This document shows positions 12,406-23,701 of a DNA stretch of 64,000 nt, one piece after another. Source of the DNA: Ureibacillus galli (GTDB taxonomy: Bacteria > Bacillota > Bacilli > Bacillales_A > Planococcaceae); assembly GCF_014836845.1 (NCBI RefSeq), contig NZ_JACSQA010000003.1, positions 186,001 to 250,000 of the forward strand. The letters are read 5' to 3'. The notes under the pieces are model-generated. The model worked only from the letters and a program-made list of their open reading frames with translations. It did no database searches and had not been told where the DNA came from. Position numbers and translations under genes: made by a program. Numbering within the stretch: position 1 is the stretch's first letter; every line of letters begins with the position of its first letter.

Positions 12406-13679
12406 TATTTTGCCTCCTCATAGACGATGTTGCCTTCTACCATTGTTAATACCGGCCATCCCTTTGCAGTCCAACCATTGAAAGGTGTATTGCGCCCTTT
12501 TGATGCAAACTCTTCTGCATTGATTGTTTGTTCTTTTTGTAAGTCGATTAATATCAAGTCAGCCGAAGCACCTACTTCAATTTTCCCGTATGGAAGATCA
12601 AAAATTTCAGCAGGTTTTACTGTCATCCAATCGATTAATTGTTTTAACGTCCATTTCCCTGTCTCTACAAATTGGGTATATAAAAGGGGGAATGCTGTTT
12701 CAAAGCCAACAATTCCGAAAGGTGCTCCTACCATTCCACAACATTTCTCTTCGACCGTATGAGGTGCATGATCTGTAGCGATACAATCGATTGTGCCATC
12801 AAGTAACGCTTGATGTAAGGAATCTTTGTCATCTTTTGCTCGTAATGGTGGGTTCATTTTCCAATTCGCATCATCACTCGGAATATCCATTTCTTCTAAT
12901 AACAAATGGTGCGGGCAAACTTCAGCTGTTACTCGAATTCCGGCACGTTTCGCATCTCTGACTGCTCGAACGGATTCCTTCGTAGAAACGTGACATACAT
13001 GATATCGTGCCCCAGCTGCTTCAGCTAAAAGGACATCCCGGGCAATTTGTACTGATTCACAGATGGAAGGTATTCCTGGTAAACCAAGCTCTTTGTTTCG
13101 CTTTCCTTCGTGCATTACCCCGTCGTAGATTAAAGAATTATCTTCACAATGGGCAACGACAACCATGTTAAGCTTAGCTGCATCTTGCATTTGTTCATAC
13201 ATAGTAGCTGCGAGTTGAACGCCAACCCCATCATCCGAAAAAGCAACGGCACCGTGGGCTTTTAATTCCGCTAAATTCGTTCTAGCATCGCCAGATTGGG
13301 CAACCGTTAAAGAACCATAAGGAAGAACACGAACTTTTGCATTTTCTTTAATTAAGTGATTAATAAGTTCTAAATTTTCAACTGAATCGGGTACTGGTTT
13401 CGTATTCGGCATTGCGCAAATCGTCGTAAAGCCACCCTTTGCAGCAGAGGCTGTACCTGTTTGGATTGTTTCTTTATGCTCAAATCCTGGTTCACGTAAA
13501 TGGACATGTACATCAACAAAACCTGGCGCAAGTAGATGGCCATTGCCATCGATTACGTCAGCATTATTTGGTTGGTTACCACCAATTGCTGTGATTTTTC
13601 CATTTTCAATCGTTACCGTCGTATCCACTAATTCACTTTGTTCATTTAACATTTTGATATTTTGTATAAATTTCGTCAT
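12405..13679 (-). CDS. pyrC: Dihydroorotase, type I
   Basis: Zinc enzyme that cyclises carbamoyl aspartate to dihydroorotate. The metal motif HVHLREPG (H58, H60) and the late [10 protein letters not shown] aspartate are present. Two in-frame ATGs six bases apart compete: the one at 13685 lies directly on the AAAGGAAG ribosome site, while that at 13679 is correctly spaced (6 bases), so 13679 (MTKFIQN, 424 residues) is preferred. Next to pyrB and coupled to it. Confidence 0.95.
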   Translation of the reverse strand: MTKFIQNIKMLNEQSELVDTTVTIENGKITAIGGNQPNNADVIDGNGHLLAPGFVDVHVHLREPGFEHKETIQTGTASAAKGGFTTICAMPNTKPVPDSVENLELINHLIKENAKVRVLPYGSLTVAQSGDARTNLAELKAHGAVAFSDDGVGVQLAATMYEQMQDAAKLNMVVVAHCEDNSLIYDGVMHEGKRNKELGLPGIPSICESVQIARDVLLAEAAGARYHVCHVSTKESVRAVRDAKRAGIRVTAEVCPHHLLLEEMDIPSDDANWKMNPPLRAKDDKDSLHQALLDGTIDCIATDHAPHTVEEKCCGMVGAPFGIVGFETAFPLLYTQFVETGKWTLKQLIDWMTVKPAEIFDLPYGKIEVGASADLILIDLQKEQTINAEEFASKGRNTPFNGWTAKGWPVLTMVEGNIVYEEAK

Positions 13680-13681
13680 GT

Positions 13682-14557
13682 TCATCTTCCTTTCAGAATC
13701 ATTTCTAAAATTGCCATTCTGACATACACGCCATTTCTTACTTGATCAAATATTCTAGAGCGATGACACTCGACTAATTCGGAAACAATTTCTACATCCC
13801 GATTTACAGGTGCCGGATGCATAATAATCGCATTTTGTTTCATCTTCGCTTCCCGTTCAAATGTTAAACCGTATTGCTCATGGTAACTTTCCTTAGAAAA
13901 ACTTTTATTAATTAAATGCCGTTCATGTTGAATGCGCAGTAACATAATGACATCACTATCTTCTAAAAGGCCATCCCATGAGTGATGGGCTTCAAATTCT
14001 CCTGCCCACTCCGGTGGACATAAAAACCGAACATTGACTCCTAACCGTTTTAAGGAGGTTGCGTTGGATCTTGCGACACGGCTATGGGAAATATCACCGA
14101 CAATCGTTACATTTAATCCTTCAAAGGATCCGAATTCCTTATAAATCGTATATAAATCTAATAGACTTTGAGATGGGTGTTGCCCTGCTCCGTCCCCTGC
14201 ATTTATAACAGCTACTTCAATACCTTCAAGTAATTCATTGTAGTATTCATCTTCTTTTGCTCGTATGACTACAGCATCTAAACCAATCATTTCGAGGGTT
14301 TTCACTGTGTCATACATCGTTTCTCCCTTTAGAGCACTTGAAAAGCCTGCATCAAACGGAATGACCGTACATCCTATTTTTCTTTCAGCCATTTCAAAAC
14401 TTGTTTTTGTCCTTGTACTTGGTTCGAAGAAAAGATTTGCTACGTTATAAGATTTTGTTAATTTACTGAGCTCCCCTGCTTCAAATTGAGCTGCCCGTTC
14501 AATAATTGCCATGACATCTTCATTCGATAAATGTTCCATTGAAAGTAAATTTTTCAT
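13682..14557 (-). CDS. pyrB: Aspartate carbamoyltransferase, catalytic chain
   Basis: Condenses carbamoyl phosphate with aspartate. Start at [10 protein letters not shown] (ATG 14557) behind GGAGG; 14 more residues are open upstream but run into the attenuator. About 291 residues, the length of unregulated Bacillus-type ATCase trimers; no pyrI regulatory chain is present. Carbamoyl-phosphate motif STRTKTS and HPSQSLLD are visible. First gene after the second PyrR attenuator. Confidence 0.97.
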   Translation of the reverse strand: MKNLLSMEHLSNEDVMAIIERAAQFEAGELSKLTKSYNVANLFFEPSTRTKTSFEMAERKIGCTVIPFDAGFSSALKGETMYDTVKTLEMIGLDAVVIRAKEDEYYNELLEGIEVAVINAGDGAGQHPSQSLLDLYTIYKEFGSFEGLNVTIVGDISHSRVARSNATSLKRLGVNVRFLCPPEWAGEFEAHHSWDGLLEDSDVIMLLRIQHERHLINKSFSKESYHEQYGLTFEREAKMKQNAIIMHPAPVNRDVEIVSELVECHRSRIFDQVRNGVYVRMAILEMILKGR

Positions 14558-14588
14558 TGTCTTTTCCTCCAAATACACTTGATAAAAA

Positions 14589-14690
14589 AAGCCTCGCATT
14601 CGTTTGCGAGGCTTAGGAGGTATAACAAGCTAAGGCGACGTTAAAAAAACGCACCTAGTTTGTCTATTCCCCTTCTTTGCCTCTCTGGAC
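14589..14690 (-). promoter_or_regulatory. PyrR-dependent attenuator in the pyrP-pyrB gap
   Basis: On the minus strand the PyrR recognition core GTCCAGAGAGGC (14679-14690) is followed by an intrinsic terminator: a perfect 10-bp stem (14589-14598 with 14605-14614) and seven Ts. In the B. subtilis pyr operon, PyrR with UMP binds this hairpin type, frees the terminator and stops transcription before pyrB. The whole region 14558-14709 is taken up by this element. Confidence 0.92.
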
Positions 14691-14709
14691 AATTCATTAA
14701 AAGGTATCT

Positions 14710-15999
14710 TTATTCTTCTAAATTATTAACTTCTTTTTCTCTTCCCGGTAAAACAAGGTTCAAAATAACCCCTACGATTGCCGCTAATGCCATTCCTTCA
14801 ATGGCAAAGGATTCATTAAATCTTAGGGCTGCTCCTCCAATCCCTACTACTAAAATGACAGAGGCGATCACCATGTTTCGATTATTTCCAAAGTCAATTT
14901 TGTTTTCAACTAGCATTCGTAATCCACTGGAAGCGATTATACCAAATAACAAGATGGAAATACCGCCAAGTACTGCTGTAGGGATTGTTTGTATTAATGC
15001 CATCGCTTTTCCAAAGAAGGAGAACAAAATCGCCAGAACAGCTGCTCCAAAAATAACGTAGACCGAAAACACTCTTGTAATTGCTAGAACACCAATGTTT
15101 TCCCCGTAAGTCGTTTTCGGTGGACCTCCTAGCAAGGCACTAATAAATGTTCCTAATCCATCCCCTAGTAGAGATCTATGTAAACCAGGTTCTTTTAAAT
15201 AATTTCGGTTGACTACTTTTCCTAGAACTAATTGATGGCCGATATGTTCTGATATCGTCACAATGACGATTGGTACCATTGCAAGTAAAATGGATGAAGT
15301 GACATTAAATTCATAATGTACACCTGGAATTAAGAAGTTCGGTACCTGAAAGAGATTTGCTTCTTTAACTGGTGTAAAGTCCACTATACCAACGATGGCT
15401 GAATAAATGTAACCAACGATTAATCCAAGGAGGATCGGCATTGTGCTTAAAATATTTTTAAAGTATACGTTAAAAATGATTGCTGCGAACAAAGTGACTA
15501 AAGCTGCTGAAAAGTGCAGGAAGCTGTATTCTCCTTTGAAGTTCATCGCCATATCTACTGCTGTCCCTGATAGTCCAAGACCGATTACGATAATTACTGG
15601 CGCTACGACAATTGGAGGTAATAAACGCATGAGCCATTTATATCCTGTCTTCCAAATAAGGAGTGAGACGATTCCGTATACGATTCCAACTGCCATCGCT
15701 CCAATCATCGCATTACCTGGATGAACACTTTCTCCATTTTTTACGCCACCTGCTGCTATTAAAATTGGCGTAATAAAAGCAAAGGATGAACCTAAATAGG
15801 CTGGCACTTTAAATTGTGTTATTAATAAAAATATGATGGTTGCAATTCCGCTTGTTAGTAATGCAATGGAAGGACTTAATCCTACAAGCTGTGGTACTAA
15901 AATAGTTGAACCAAACATGGCAAACATATGTTGGAAACTAAGCGTAATCAGCTGTCCCGACGTTGGTTTATCTTGGATGTCCAAAACTGCTTTTGACAT
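14710..15999 (-). CDS. pyrP: Uracil permease
   Basis: Nucleobase-cation symporter of the NCS2/UraA type that brings uracil into the cell. 429 residues with about 12-14 hydrophobic segments, starting MSKAVLDIQDKP and the typical SFQHMFAMFGSTILVPQLVGL-like opening; GDGLGTFISALLGGPPKTTYGEN is the conserved substrate-site region. ATG behind GAGGGA. It lies 18 bases after pyrR, too close to hold the attenuator that B. subtilis has there. Confidence 0.96.
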   Translation of the reverse strand: MSKAVLDIQDKPTSGQLITLSFQHMFAMFGSTILVPQLVGLSPSIALLTSGIATIIFLLITQFKVPAYLGSSFAFITPILIAAGGVKNGESVHPGNAMIGAMAVGIVYGIVSLLIWKTGYKWLMRLLPPIVVAPVIIVIGLGLSGTAVDMAMNFKGEYSFLHFSAALVTLFAAIIFNVYFKNILSTMPILLGLIVGYIYSAIVGIVDFTPVKEANLFQVPNFLIPGVHYEFNVTSSILLAMVPIVIVTISEHIGHQLVLGKVVNRNYLKEPGLHRSLLGDGLGTFISALLGGPPKTTYGENIGVLAITRVFSVYVIFGAAVLAILFSFFGKAMALIQTIPTAVLGGISILLFGIIASSGLRMLVENKIDFGNNRNMVIASVILVVGIGGAALRFNESFAIEGMALAAIVGVILNLVLPGREKEVNNLEE

Positions 16000-16017
16000 G
16001 TTTATCCCTCACTTCCC

Positions 16018-16937
<920 letters not shown>

Positions 16938-16966
16938 AGTATAGACTTAAAACTAAAGGAAGTCAA
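16938..16966 (-). promoter_or_regulatory. Sigma-A promoter of the pyr operon
   Basis: Minus strand TTGACT (16961-16966), a 17-base spacer, then TATACT (16938-16943). Both boxes differ from consensus by one base. Transcription would start near 16931 and run through the PyrR leader. Confidence 0.85.
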
Positions 16967-16996
16967 CATCGTTTAGAAAATTAATTTTATTAATGA

Positions 16997-17911
16997 TTAT
17001 ACTTCTTTTCGTAGTTGTTCTAATAATTCCACATAATCATCAGGAAGTGGTACTTCAAATTCTAAATATTCTTCTGTCGTCGGGTGTACAAAACCTAATA
17101 CACCTGCATGAAGAACTTGTCCTCCAAAATCAATTGTTTTCTTTGGCCCATATTTAGGATCTCCAACTAATGGGTAGCCAATATAATTCATATGGACACG
17201 AATTTGATGGGTACGGCCCGTTTCTAAACGGCACTCGACTAGAGTAAATTTGCCGCCAATTCGTTCTTTAACATGGAAATGAGTAACAGCATGCTTGCCA
17301 TTATCGACAATCGCTTGTTTTTGACGATCTTTTGGATCACGTCCAATCGGTGCATCAATCGTCCCTTTATCATGGGCAATATGACCATGAACTAATGCTG
17401 TATACTTTCTTGTGACGGTTTTATTAACTAATTGTTCAACTAAAGAATGATGGGCATGATCATTTTTAGCAACCATCAATAAACCAGAAGTATCCTTATC
17501 AATTCGGTGTACAATACCCGGTCTTAAAACACCATTGATACCTGATAAATCGGTACATTGGAACATTAAGCCATTTACTAAAGTACCCGTCATATGTCCT
17601 GGTGCTGGATGTACAACCATCCCTTTCGGTTTATTTACGACTAGTACATCCTGGTCTTCATAAATAATATCTAAATTTAAATTTTCTGGAATAACCTCTA
17701 ACGGTTCTGCTTCCGGGACATCAATTTCAATGATATCGCCTTGTTTTACTTTATATTTTGCTTTGACTTCTTCACCATTAACTTTGATGATACCATCAGT
17801 AACCCAAGTTGCTACTTGCGTTCTAGACCAATCTTCTTGAATGGTTGATAGAGCTTTATCAATACGCTCTCCTGCATTGTTTTCGTCTATTGTAATTGTT
17901 ACAACTGTCAT
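16997..17911 (-). CDS. ylyB: RluA-family pseudouridine synthase (YlyB/RluD type)
   Basis: Isomerises uridines in RNA, probably 23S rRNA. 304 residues: N-terminal S4 RNA-binding domain (about 14-65), then the synthase domain with the catalytic aspartate D138 in HRIDKDTSG and the family motifs GRTHQIRVHM and PLVGDPKYG. Its start overlaps the lspA stop by four bases and it sits between lspA and pyrR as in B. subtilis. Exact target uridines cannot be read from sequence. Confidence 0.93.
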   Translation of the reverse strand: MTVVTITIDENNAGERIDKALSTIQEDWSRTQVATWVTDGIIKVNGEEVKAKYKVKQGDIIEIDVPEAEPLEVIPENLNLDIIYEDQDVLVVNKPKGMVVHPAPGHMTGTLVNGLMFQCTDLSGINGVLRPGIVHRIDKDTSGLLMVAKNDHAHHSLVEQLVNKTVTRKYTALVHGHIAHDKGTIDAPIGRDPKDRQKQAIVDNGKHAVTHFHVKERIGGKFTLVECRLETGRTHQIRVHMNYIGYPLVGDPKYGPKKTIDFGGQVLHAGVLGFVHPTTEEYLEFEVPLPDDYVELLEQLRKEV

Positions 17912-18387
17912 TCTTTCACCTTTTTCTTTTCATCTCGCTCTTCTTTGAGCATTACTAATATAAGCATAACCACTGAAATCGTTAATGCGGCATCTGCTAT
18001 ATTAAATATCGGGAAGTCATAATTAATAATTGGAACTAGTATATCAACAAAATCGACAACTTCCCCTCGGAAAAGTCGATCAATAAAATTTCCTAATGCT
18101 CCACCTAATAATATCATTAAACTAATAGCAAATAACGGTTTACCTTTTGCTTGTTTATGGAAATAATAAATTACACCTGCAATAACAGCGAGTGTTACGA
18201 TGAAGAAAATCCACATTTGACCTTGTAACATACCCCATGCTGCTCCACGATTTCGATGGGAAAGAATCGCAAACCATGGATCCCAAACCGCTATACGTTC
18301 ACCATATTCCATATTTTTCACAATTAACCATTTCGTCCATTGGTCTAATAATACAACAATTACAGCTAAACTATAGTACTTATACAC
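17908..18387 (-). CDS. lspA: Lipoprotein signal peptidase II
   Basis: Membrane aspartic protease that cuts the signal peptide from diacylglyceryl prolipoproteins. 159 residues with four hydrophobic segments; catalytic aspartates D103 (GNFIDRL) and D132 (FNIADAAL), plus the conserved NRGAAWG stretch. Starts with GTG, six bases after GGGGG. B. subtilis has ylyA between ileS and lspA; it is not here. Confidence 0.96.
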   Translation of the reverse strand: MYKYYSLAVIVVLLDQWTKWLIVKNMEYGERIAVWDPWFAILSHRNRGAAWGMLQGQMWIFFIVTLAVIAGVIYYFHKQAKGKPLFAISLMILLGGALGNFIDRLFRGEVVDFVDILVPIINYDFPIFNIADAALTISVVMLILVMLKEERDEKKKVKE

Positions 18388-18418
18388 AGTATTCCCCCGT
18401 TTGCCAATAATCTTTACT

Positions 18419-18462
18419 ACAAAAAAACATCGAAATGAATGTAATTCAAGTCATGTTTTTTT
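18419..18462. other. Inverted repeat in the ileS-lspA gap
   Basis: Seven As followed by CAT on one side pair with ATG and seven Ts on the other, around an A/T-rich centre that itself contains short TGAAT/ATTCA arms. It could act as a second terminator after ileS. The loop is large and the stem weak. Confidence 0.35.
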
Positions 18463-18482
18463 CCTTTTATCATCAGTATAAA

Positions 18483-18510
18483 ACAACCGCTCCCGGGAAT
18501 CGAGAGCGGT
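18483..18510 (-). terminator. Intrinsic terminator after ileS
   Basis: Minus strand ACCGCTC (18504-18510) pairs with GAGCGGT (18486-18492), followed by TGTTTTAT. It begins eleven bases after the ileS stop codon. The T tract is imperfect, so some read-through into lspA is possible. Confidence 0.65.
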
Positions 18511-18521
18511 GAATCATCTAA

Positions 18522-21281
18522 TTAAACATAATGTTTTTCAATCACATCAGCACAACGGCTACATAATGTTGGGTGGGATGCATTTTGTCCAACAGTTTCT
18601 GAATAGGACCAACAACGTTCACATTTCTCGCCTTCCGCTTTTTCCACAACAATCGCAGTTTTTTCAAGAACAAGTGCATTTGCAGGTGCACCTTCTTTAT
18701 TAGCTACTACTTCAAGTTGGGAAACGATACAACTTTGGGCAAAGTCAATCGCAGGATCATTTAAAAGTTCAGCTAGCTCATTATCCGCATAAATCTTCAC
18801 TTTTGCTTCTAACGACTTACCAATTGTTTTCGCATTACGTGCTTCTTCAAGAGCTTTTAACACTTCATCGCGGATTCCAATTACTTTATCCCATTTAGCG
18901 CGTAGTTCAGTAAAGTTACTACGTTCGTCTACCTCAGGGAAATCTGTTAATTGGACAGATACTTCTTCTTCATTTAAATAAGACCATAATTCATCTGTAG
19001 TATGTGGAAGAATTGGTGTTAATACTTTTAATAAAGTTAATAAAGTATCATACATAACCGTTTGCATTGCACGGCGATCTTTATTATCTTTTGCTTCAAT
19101 ATACACAACGTCTTTTGCAACATCTAGATAGAATGCTGATAATTCAACCGCAACAAAGTTATTGATTGTATGGTAAACAGATGCGAATTCATAACGGTCA
19201 TACGCTTTTCGTACTGTTTTTAATACATCTTGCAAACGCATATACATGTATTGGTCCATTTCCCGTAAATCTTCATAAGCAATCCGATTAGTTTTTGGAT
19301 CGAAATCAGCAACGTTCCCGTGTAAGAAGCGAAGAGTGTTCCGAATTTTACGGTATACTTCAGAAATTTGTTTTAACATATCCATTGAAATTCGAACATC
19401 AGCAGTATAATCAACAGATGCAACCCATAAACGGAGAATATCAGCACCATATTGATTCATTACTTTTTCAGGGATAATGACGTTTCCTAAAGATTTACTC
19501 ATTTTTCGGCCATCACCATCTAAAACGAAGCCATGGGTTAATAATCCTTTATAAGGTGCATAACCGTTAATTGCTACCGAAGTAATTAATGATGAATTGA
19601 ACCATCCACGGTGTTGGTCAGAACCTTCAAGATATAAATCAGCAGGATATTTCATCCCTCTTTCCACAAGGACACCTTGGTGGGATGAACCAGAGTCGAA
19701 CCATACATCCATAATATCGTTTTCTTTTGTAAATTTGCCATTTGGGCTACCTGGATGAGTAAACCCTTCAGGTAAAAGATCTTTTGCTTCCCTTTGGAAC
19801 CAAATGTTTGAGCCATGTTCACGGAATAACTTTGAAACATGGGCAATTGTTTCCGAAGTAATAATCTCTTCTCCATTTTCAGCATAGAATACTGGAATTG
19901 GAACACCCCAAGCCCGTTGTCTTGAAATACACCAGTCTCCACGATCACGAAGCATATTGTAAAGACGTGTTTCACCCCATGTTGGTGTGAAAGCAGTTTC
20001 TTCTACTGCATTTAATAATTCATCACGGAAAGCTTCTACCGAACAGAACCATTGCGGCGTTGCACGATAAATAACAGGCTTTTTCGTACGCCAGTCATGT
20101 GGATACGAATGGGTAATGAACGATAACTTTTCTAAAGCACCGACTTCTTTTAATTTCTCCGTCATTACTTTATTAGCATCATCATAAAATAATCCTTCAA
20201 ATCCTGGAGCTTCGTGAGTATAACATCCTTGGTCGTTAATTGGGCTAAGTACTTCTAACCCGTATCTTTTCCCTACTAGGAAGTCATCTTCCCCGTGACC
20301 AGGAGCCGTATGAACACATCCAGTACCTGCTTCAGTTGTTACGTGATCACCAACCATGACTAATGAATCGCGATCATAAATTGGATGTTTGGCAACAATA
20401 TACTCAAGATCTGCCCCTTTTACTTCTTGAATAATCTCAGTATTTTCCCATTCAAGTGTTTGGGAAACCGTTTCAAGCAAATCTTTTGCGATAATAAATT
20501 TATGATCATTTGCAGCTACGACAACATACGTAATTTCAGGATTCACTGAAATTCCTAAGTTAGCGGGAATTGTCCATGGTGTTGTCGTCCAAATAATGAA
20601 TTTAGCATCTTCTGGCACAACACCTTTTGTATCTTTAATTTCAAAGCTTACATAAATAGACGGTGATTTAATGTCTTTATATTCAATTTCCGCTTCCGCT
20701 AATGCTGATTCAGAAGATGGTGACCAATATACCGGTTTTAATCCTTTATAAATATATCCTTTTTCGGCCATTTTTCCGAACACTTCAATTTGACGAGATT
20801 CAAATTCTGGTTTTAACGTAATATATGGGTTTTTCCAATCCCCACGAACACCTAAACGTTTAAATTGAGTTTTTTGGTTTTCAATTTGTTCATAAGCGTA
20901 TTTTTCACAAAGCTCACGGAATTCAGCAATTGTTAATTCTTTACGCTTTACACCTTTGTTTGTTAATGCCTGCTCAATTGGTAAACCATGAGTATCCCAA
21001 CCTGGAACATAAGGTGCATGGAAACCTGTCATTGAACGATGACGGTTAATCATATCTTTTAACACTTTGTTTAAAGCATGACCGATATGAATATCACCAT
21101 TTGCATAAGGAGGTCCATCATGTAAAACAAAGTGAGGACGATCTTTTGTACGCTCATTCACTAAAGCGTTAATGTCCATTTCTTCCCATTTTTCTTGCAT
21201 TTTTGGTTCATTAGCTGGTAAGTTTCCGCGCATTGGGAAATCCGTTTTTGGCATTAGCAACGTATCTTTATACTCTACCAT
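18522..21281 (-). CDS. ileS: Isoleucyl-tRNA synthetase
   Basis: Charges tRNA-Ile. 919 residues, starting [17 protein letters not shown] behind GGAGG. Class I signatures HIGH (65-68) and KMSKS (about residue 595) are present, with the CP1 editing domain between them and a C-terminal zinc finger (CERCWS...CSRC). This is the bacterial, mupirocin-sensitive type by its length and C-terminal zinc site. Controlled by the T-box leader just upstream. Confidence 0.97.
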   Translation of the reverse strand: MVEYKDTLLMPKTDFPMRGNLPANEPKMQEKWEEMDINALVNERTKDRPHFVLHDGPPYANGDIHIGHALNKVLKDMINRHRSMTGFHAPYVPGWDTHGLPIEQALTNKGVKRKELTIAEFRELCEKYAYEQIENQKTQFKRLGVRGDWKNPYITLKPEFESRQIEVFGKMAEKGYIYKGLKPVYWSPSSESALAEAEIEYKDIKSPSIYVSFEIKDTKGVVPEDAKFIIWTTTPWTIPANLGISVNPEITYVVVAANDHKFIIAKDLLETVSQTLEWENTEIIQEVKGADLEYIVAKHPIYDRDSLVMVGDHVTTEAGTGCVHTAPGHGEDDFLVGKRYGLEVLSPINDQGCYTHEAPGFEGLFYDDANKVMTEKLKEVGALEKLSFITHSYPHDWRTKKPVIYRATPQWFCSVEAFRDELLNAVEETAFTPTWGETRLYNMLRDRGDWCISRQRAWGVPIPVFYAENGEEIITSETIAHVSKLFREHGSNIWFQREAKDLLPEGFTHPGSPNGKFTKENDIMDVWFDSGSSHQGVLVERGMKYPADLYLEGSDQHRGWFNSSLITSVAINGYAPYKGLLTHGFVLDGDGRKMSKSLGNVIIPEKVMNQYGADILRLWVASVDYTADVRISMDMLKQISEVYRKIRNTLRFLHGNVADFDPKTNRIAYEDLREMDQYMYMRLQDVLKTVRKAYDRYEFASVYHTINNFVAVELSAFYLDVAKDVVYIEAKDNKDRRAMQTVMYDTLLTLLKVLTPILPHTTDELWSYLNEEEVSVQLTDFPEVDERSNFTELRAKWDKVIGIRDEVLKALEEARNAKTIGKSLEAKVKIYADNELAELLNDPAIDFAQSCIVSQLEVVANKEGAPANALVLEKTAIVVEKAEGEKCERCWSYSETVGQNASHPTLCSRCADVIEKHYV

Positions 21282-21334
21282 ATTAAAATCCTCCTTTAAT
21301 TTTTCTTAAGTATTTATTCATCATTAGCACCTAA

Positions 21335-21690
21335 AATAAAAAAAGCTTCACATCCCTAAAGGGACGAGAAGCTATTACTCGTGGTACCACCCTAATTTGC
21401 GGATAACAAAATTATTAACCGCCTCTTAGACACTGTAACGTCGTGTGAAACGAAATCACTTAATCAAATACGTCTGCTGCCTTATAAAGCGATTTTGTGT
21501 TAAAAAAGCTTAACTTAACGGCATAGAACACGTGTAACTGTTTTAGCACACTCTTTTTTCAGTGATTTAGCTCAGGAGTGATGTTCTTTTTTGAATGTTT
21601 CGTTCGAGCTTCCACCATCCTCGAATCGCTTTCAACCACTTTCAAAAAATACTGTCTCCATCAGCGCCAAATAAATATCAATTTTTTATA
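21335..21690 (-). ncRNA. T-box riboswitch leader of ileS
   Basis: Minus strand. The T-box core AGGGTGGTACCACG (21380-21393) differs from the usual AGGGTGGNACCGCG at one place. It is followed by the terminator stem AGCTTCTCGTCCC/GGGATGTGAAGCT and seven Ts (21338-21374). A likely specifier triplet ATC (Ile) is at 21580-21582 in GAACATCACTCC, inside the long Stem I region. Uncharged tRNA-Ile would pair with the specifier and the T-box bulge to keep transcription on. The rest of 21282-21754 is leader, promoter and spacer. Confidence 0.92.
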
Positions 21691-21700
21691 CTCGTGTATC

Positions 21701-21729
21701 AGTATATGGAAATGAAGAAATGCAGTCAA
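21701..21729 (-). promoter_or_regulatory. Sigma-A promoter of the ileS T-box transcript
   Basis: Minus strand TTGACT (21724-21729), 17-base spacer, TATACT (21701-21706). It has the same two hexamers as the pyr promoter. The transcript starts near 21694, giving a leader of roughly 410 bases. Confidence 0.85.
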
Positions 21730-21754
21730 GTAAATCGATGAAGATAAACAATTA

Positions 21755-22291
21755 TTAACCTTCAGTTGTTATTTCTAAATCATCGTCTTCTTGTCGTGCA
21801 TGATTTTGAATTTCCGTTAATCCAACGTCATACTCTAATAAATGCTCCCAATCATCCGTGTTTAACAAATCTAATTGGGCTTCAACTAACATTTTAAAAC
21901 GGTTGCGGAATACTTTAGATTGCTTTTTCAAAGCATCAATTTCAATCGCAATTTTACGAGCTTTTGATAATGCTTCATTTACGATTCGATCTGCATTTTT
22001 TTCAGCTTCTTTAATGATTAATTTTGCTTCTTGTTGTGAATTGCGACGAACTTCTTCGGCAGCTTCCTGCGCAACGACAATCGATTTTTGTAACGTTTCT
22101 TCTAGTGTATTGTAATGACTCATTTGTTCAGTCATTGTTTTCACTTTATTTTCTAATTCTTTCTTTTCACGAATAATAATTTCATAATCTTTAATGATTT
22201 GATCTAAAAATTCATTTACTTCGTCTTCTGCATAACCTCTGAAGCCTCGAGTAAACTCTTTGTTATGTATATCGAGAGGTGATAATGGCAT
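21755..22291 (-). CDS. divIVA: Cell-division / polar scaffold protein DivIVA
   Basis: Coiled-coil protein that recognises negatively curved membrane at poles and septa and recruits partners such as MinJ and, during sporulation, RacA. 178 residues: the conserved N-terminal lipid-binding head PLSPLDIHNKEFTRGFRGY, then long coiled coils (about 30-70 and 75-140). ATG behind AAGGAG. Next to ylmH as in most Bacillales. Confidence 0.96.
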   Translation of the reverse strand: MPLSPLDIHNKEFTRGFRGYAEDEVNEFLDQIIKDYEIIIREKKELENKVKTMTEQMSHYNTLEETLQKSIVVAQEAAEEVRRNSQQEAKLIIKEAEKNADRIVNEALSKARKIAIEIDALKKQSKVFRNRFKMLVEAQLDLLNTDDWEHLLEYDVGLTEIQNHARQEDDDLEITTEG

Positions 22292-22388
22292 TCGTCAACA
22301 CTCCTTCTTCATTTAAATATATAAATCTATTATACAGCTTGTCCTTGGAACTTGACATCAAAATTTCGTAAATTTTTACTTAAAACTA

Positions 22389-23171
22389 CTATTTTTTCTC
22401 TAATCGTCCTATTTGGAGTCGAATTTTATCCTTTTTCGTTCGACCTTCTGACATCATCACTTTCAATCTTCCAAATCCTCGTACCGACAAAATGTCACCT
22501 TCTTGCACTTCAAAGGAAGTATCCTCTCTTACTGTCCAATTTACTTTTACTTTCCCAGCTTTAATTAAGCTTTGGGACTTTTGTCTTGAAAAGTTTAGGA
22601 CTGTAGCAATAATGACATCTAATCGCATAGAAGATACTGTATAAGTATTATCGAACCACTCTTCTTCGATTTTAACAAGTTGATTAAAATTTATTTGTTC
22701 CAACTTCACTTTTGATTTCCCAATTGAATTTAAATTCACGTACACATAATCTTGGACCTCTTTAGCGACAGCAAATTGAATGACATCTCCTTCAATTCTT
22801 ATATCACCAAACTTACTACGCCCAATTCCTAGTGATAATAAAGCTCCTAACACGTCTGGATGTTTTAACTGAACAAACCTTGAAGGATAATTCACTGCAA
22901 AAAAGGAAATTTCAAAATCATTCTCCAATGGTTGGAAGTAGTTTGGACAAATATAAAGTCTTTGCCTTTCCGCATCATCAAATCCACCAAAAGATTGTAC
23001 CGATAGCTCATTATTTTGGCCAACTATCGAAGTAACAATAAATCTTTCTCGTGGATCTAGAAAATCCGTTAATTTGGGAGCGAAACGGTCTTCCACTTCC
23101 CGCTGCCAGCCAATCACTTTTTCTATAAAGGTTTGTTCGTCTTTTCTAAAATGTTGAATTAAATGCTCCAT
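22389..23171 (-). CDS. ylmH: YlmH family S4-domain RNA-binding protein
   Basis: 260 residues with a C-terminal S4 RNA-binding domain (about 180-250, RLDVIIATVLNFSRQKSQSL). In B. subtilis, YlmH has been linked to ribosome quality control by binding obstructed 50S subunits, a possible partner of the RqcH system at the start of this window. Lies between ylmG and divIVA as in B. subtilis; the start has GAGAGA just upstream. Confidence 0.92.
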   Translation of the reverse strand: MEHLIQHFRKDEQTFIEKVIGWQREVEDRFAPKLTDFLDPRERFIVTSIVGQNNELSVQSFGGFDDAERQRLYICPNYFQPLENDFEISFFAVNYPSRFVQLKHPDVLGALLSLGIGRSKFGDIRIEGDVIQFAVAKEVQDYVYVNLNSIGKSKVKLEQINFNQLVKIEEEWFDNTYTVSSMRLDVIIATVLNFSRQKSQSLIKAGKVKVNWTVREDTSFEVQEGDILSVRGFGRLKVMMSEGRTKKDKIRLQIGRLEKK

Positions 23172-23231
23172 TCTCTCAGCTCACTTTTTATTAACTAAAA
23201 TTAAGTTGGTACCGTTCCATTTCATCGTATT

Positions 23232-23272
23232 AAAAAAGGGGACGTTTCAAAATTGAGGGAAACGTCTCCTTT
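23232..23272 (-). terminator. Terminator between ylmG and ylmH
   Basis: Minus strand GGAGACGTTTC (23259-23269) pairs with GAAACGTCCCC (23238-23248), one mismatch, followed by six Ts. It falls after ylmG and would end or reduce the ylmC-ylmG transcript, so ylmH and divIVA may have their own start. Confidence 0.75.
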
Positions 23273-23312
23273 AACTATCGAAAGAATAACTTCATTCCTT
23301 AAGTATTATCAC

Positions 23313-23594
23313 TTAAGTTAACATATTAAAAACATTAAAAAGGACAATTTTTACACCACGTTCAATGAAAGTAAGTAACAAAATTGCAATAATAGGTGAA
23401 AAATCAATCATACCAATTGGTGGAATGAATTTTCTAAAGAAGCCTAAGTATGGTTCACATAATCTTGCAAGAATTCTACCAAAAGTAGAACCTTGAGCGG
23501 CAGGAACCCAAGACATTAAAATGTAAATAATTAGCATAAATGAGTAGATTGAAAAGAACATTGTAATAGCCGTACTGATAGAATATATTATCAT
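23313..23594 (-). CDS. ylmG: YggT family membrane protein YlmG
   Basis: 93-residue integral membrane protein with two hydrophobic segments and the family core (WVPAAQGSTFGRILARLCEPYLGFFRKFIPP). Its molecular function is unsettled; homologues in bacteria and chloroplasts affect division or nucleoid distribution. The ATG used lies some 12 bases after AGAGGG, a little far, so the start is not certain. Downstream of sepF. Confidence 0.9.
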   Translation of the reverse strand: MIIYSISTAITMFFSIYSFMLIIYILMSWVPAAQGSTFGRILARLCEPYLGFFRKFIPPIGMIDFSPIIAILLLTFIERGVKIVLFNVFNMLT

Positions 23595-23701
23595 ATAAAT
23601 TAATTACCCTCTCTAAATTAAAGTTCCTCTTATAGCAAAGTAGCCTTATAAATGTAAGTATGTATCCATAGAAAAAATACTTTCTACATTGCTTGAGGGT
23701 C

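Noticed and set aside
14660-15061. 133-residue plus-strand frame opposite pyrP
   Set aside because: It covers the PyrR attenuator and the end of pyrP; composition follows the antisense of membrane-helix codons.
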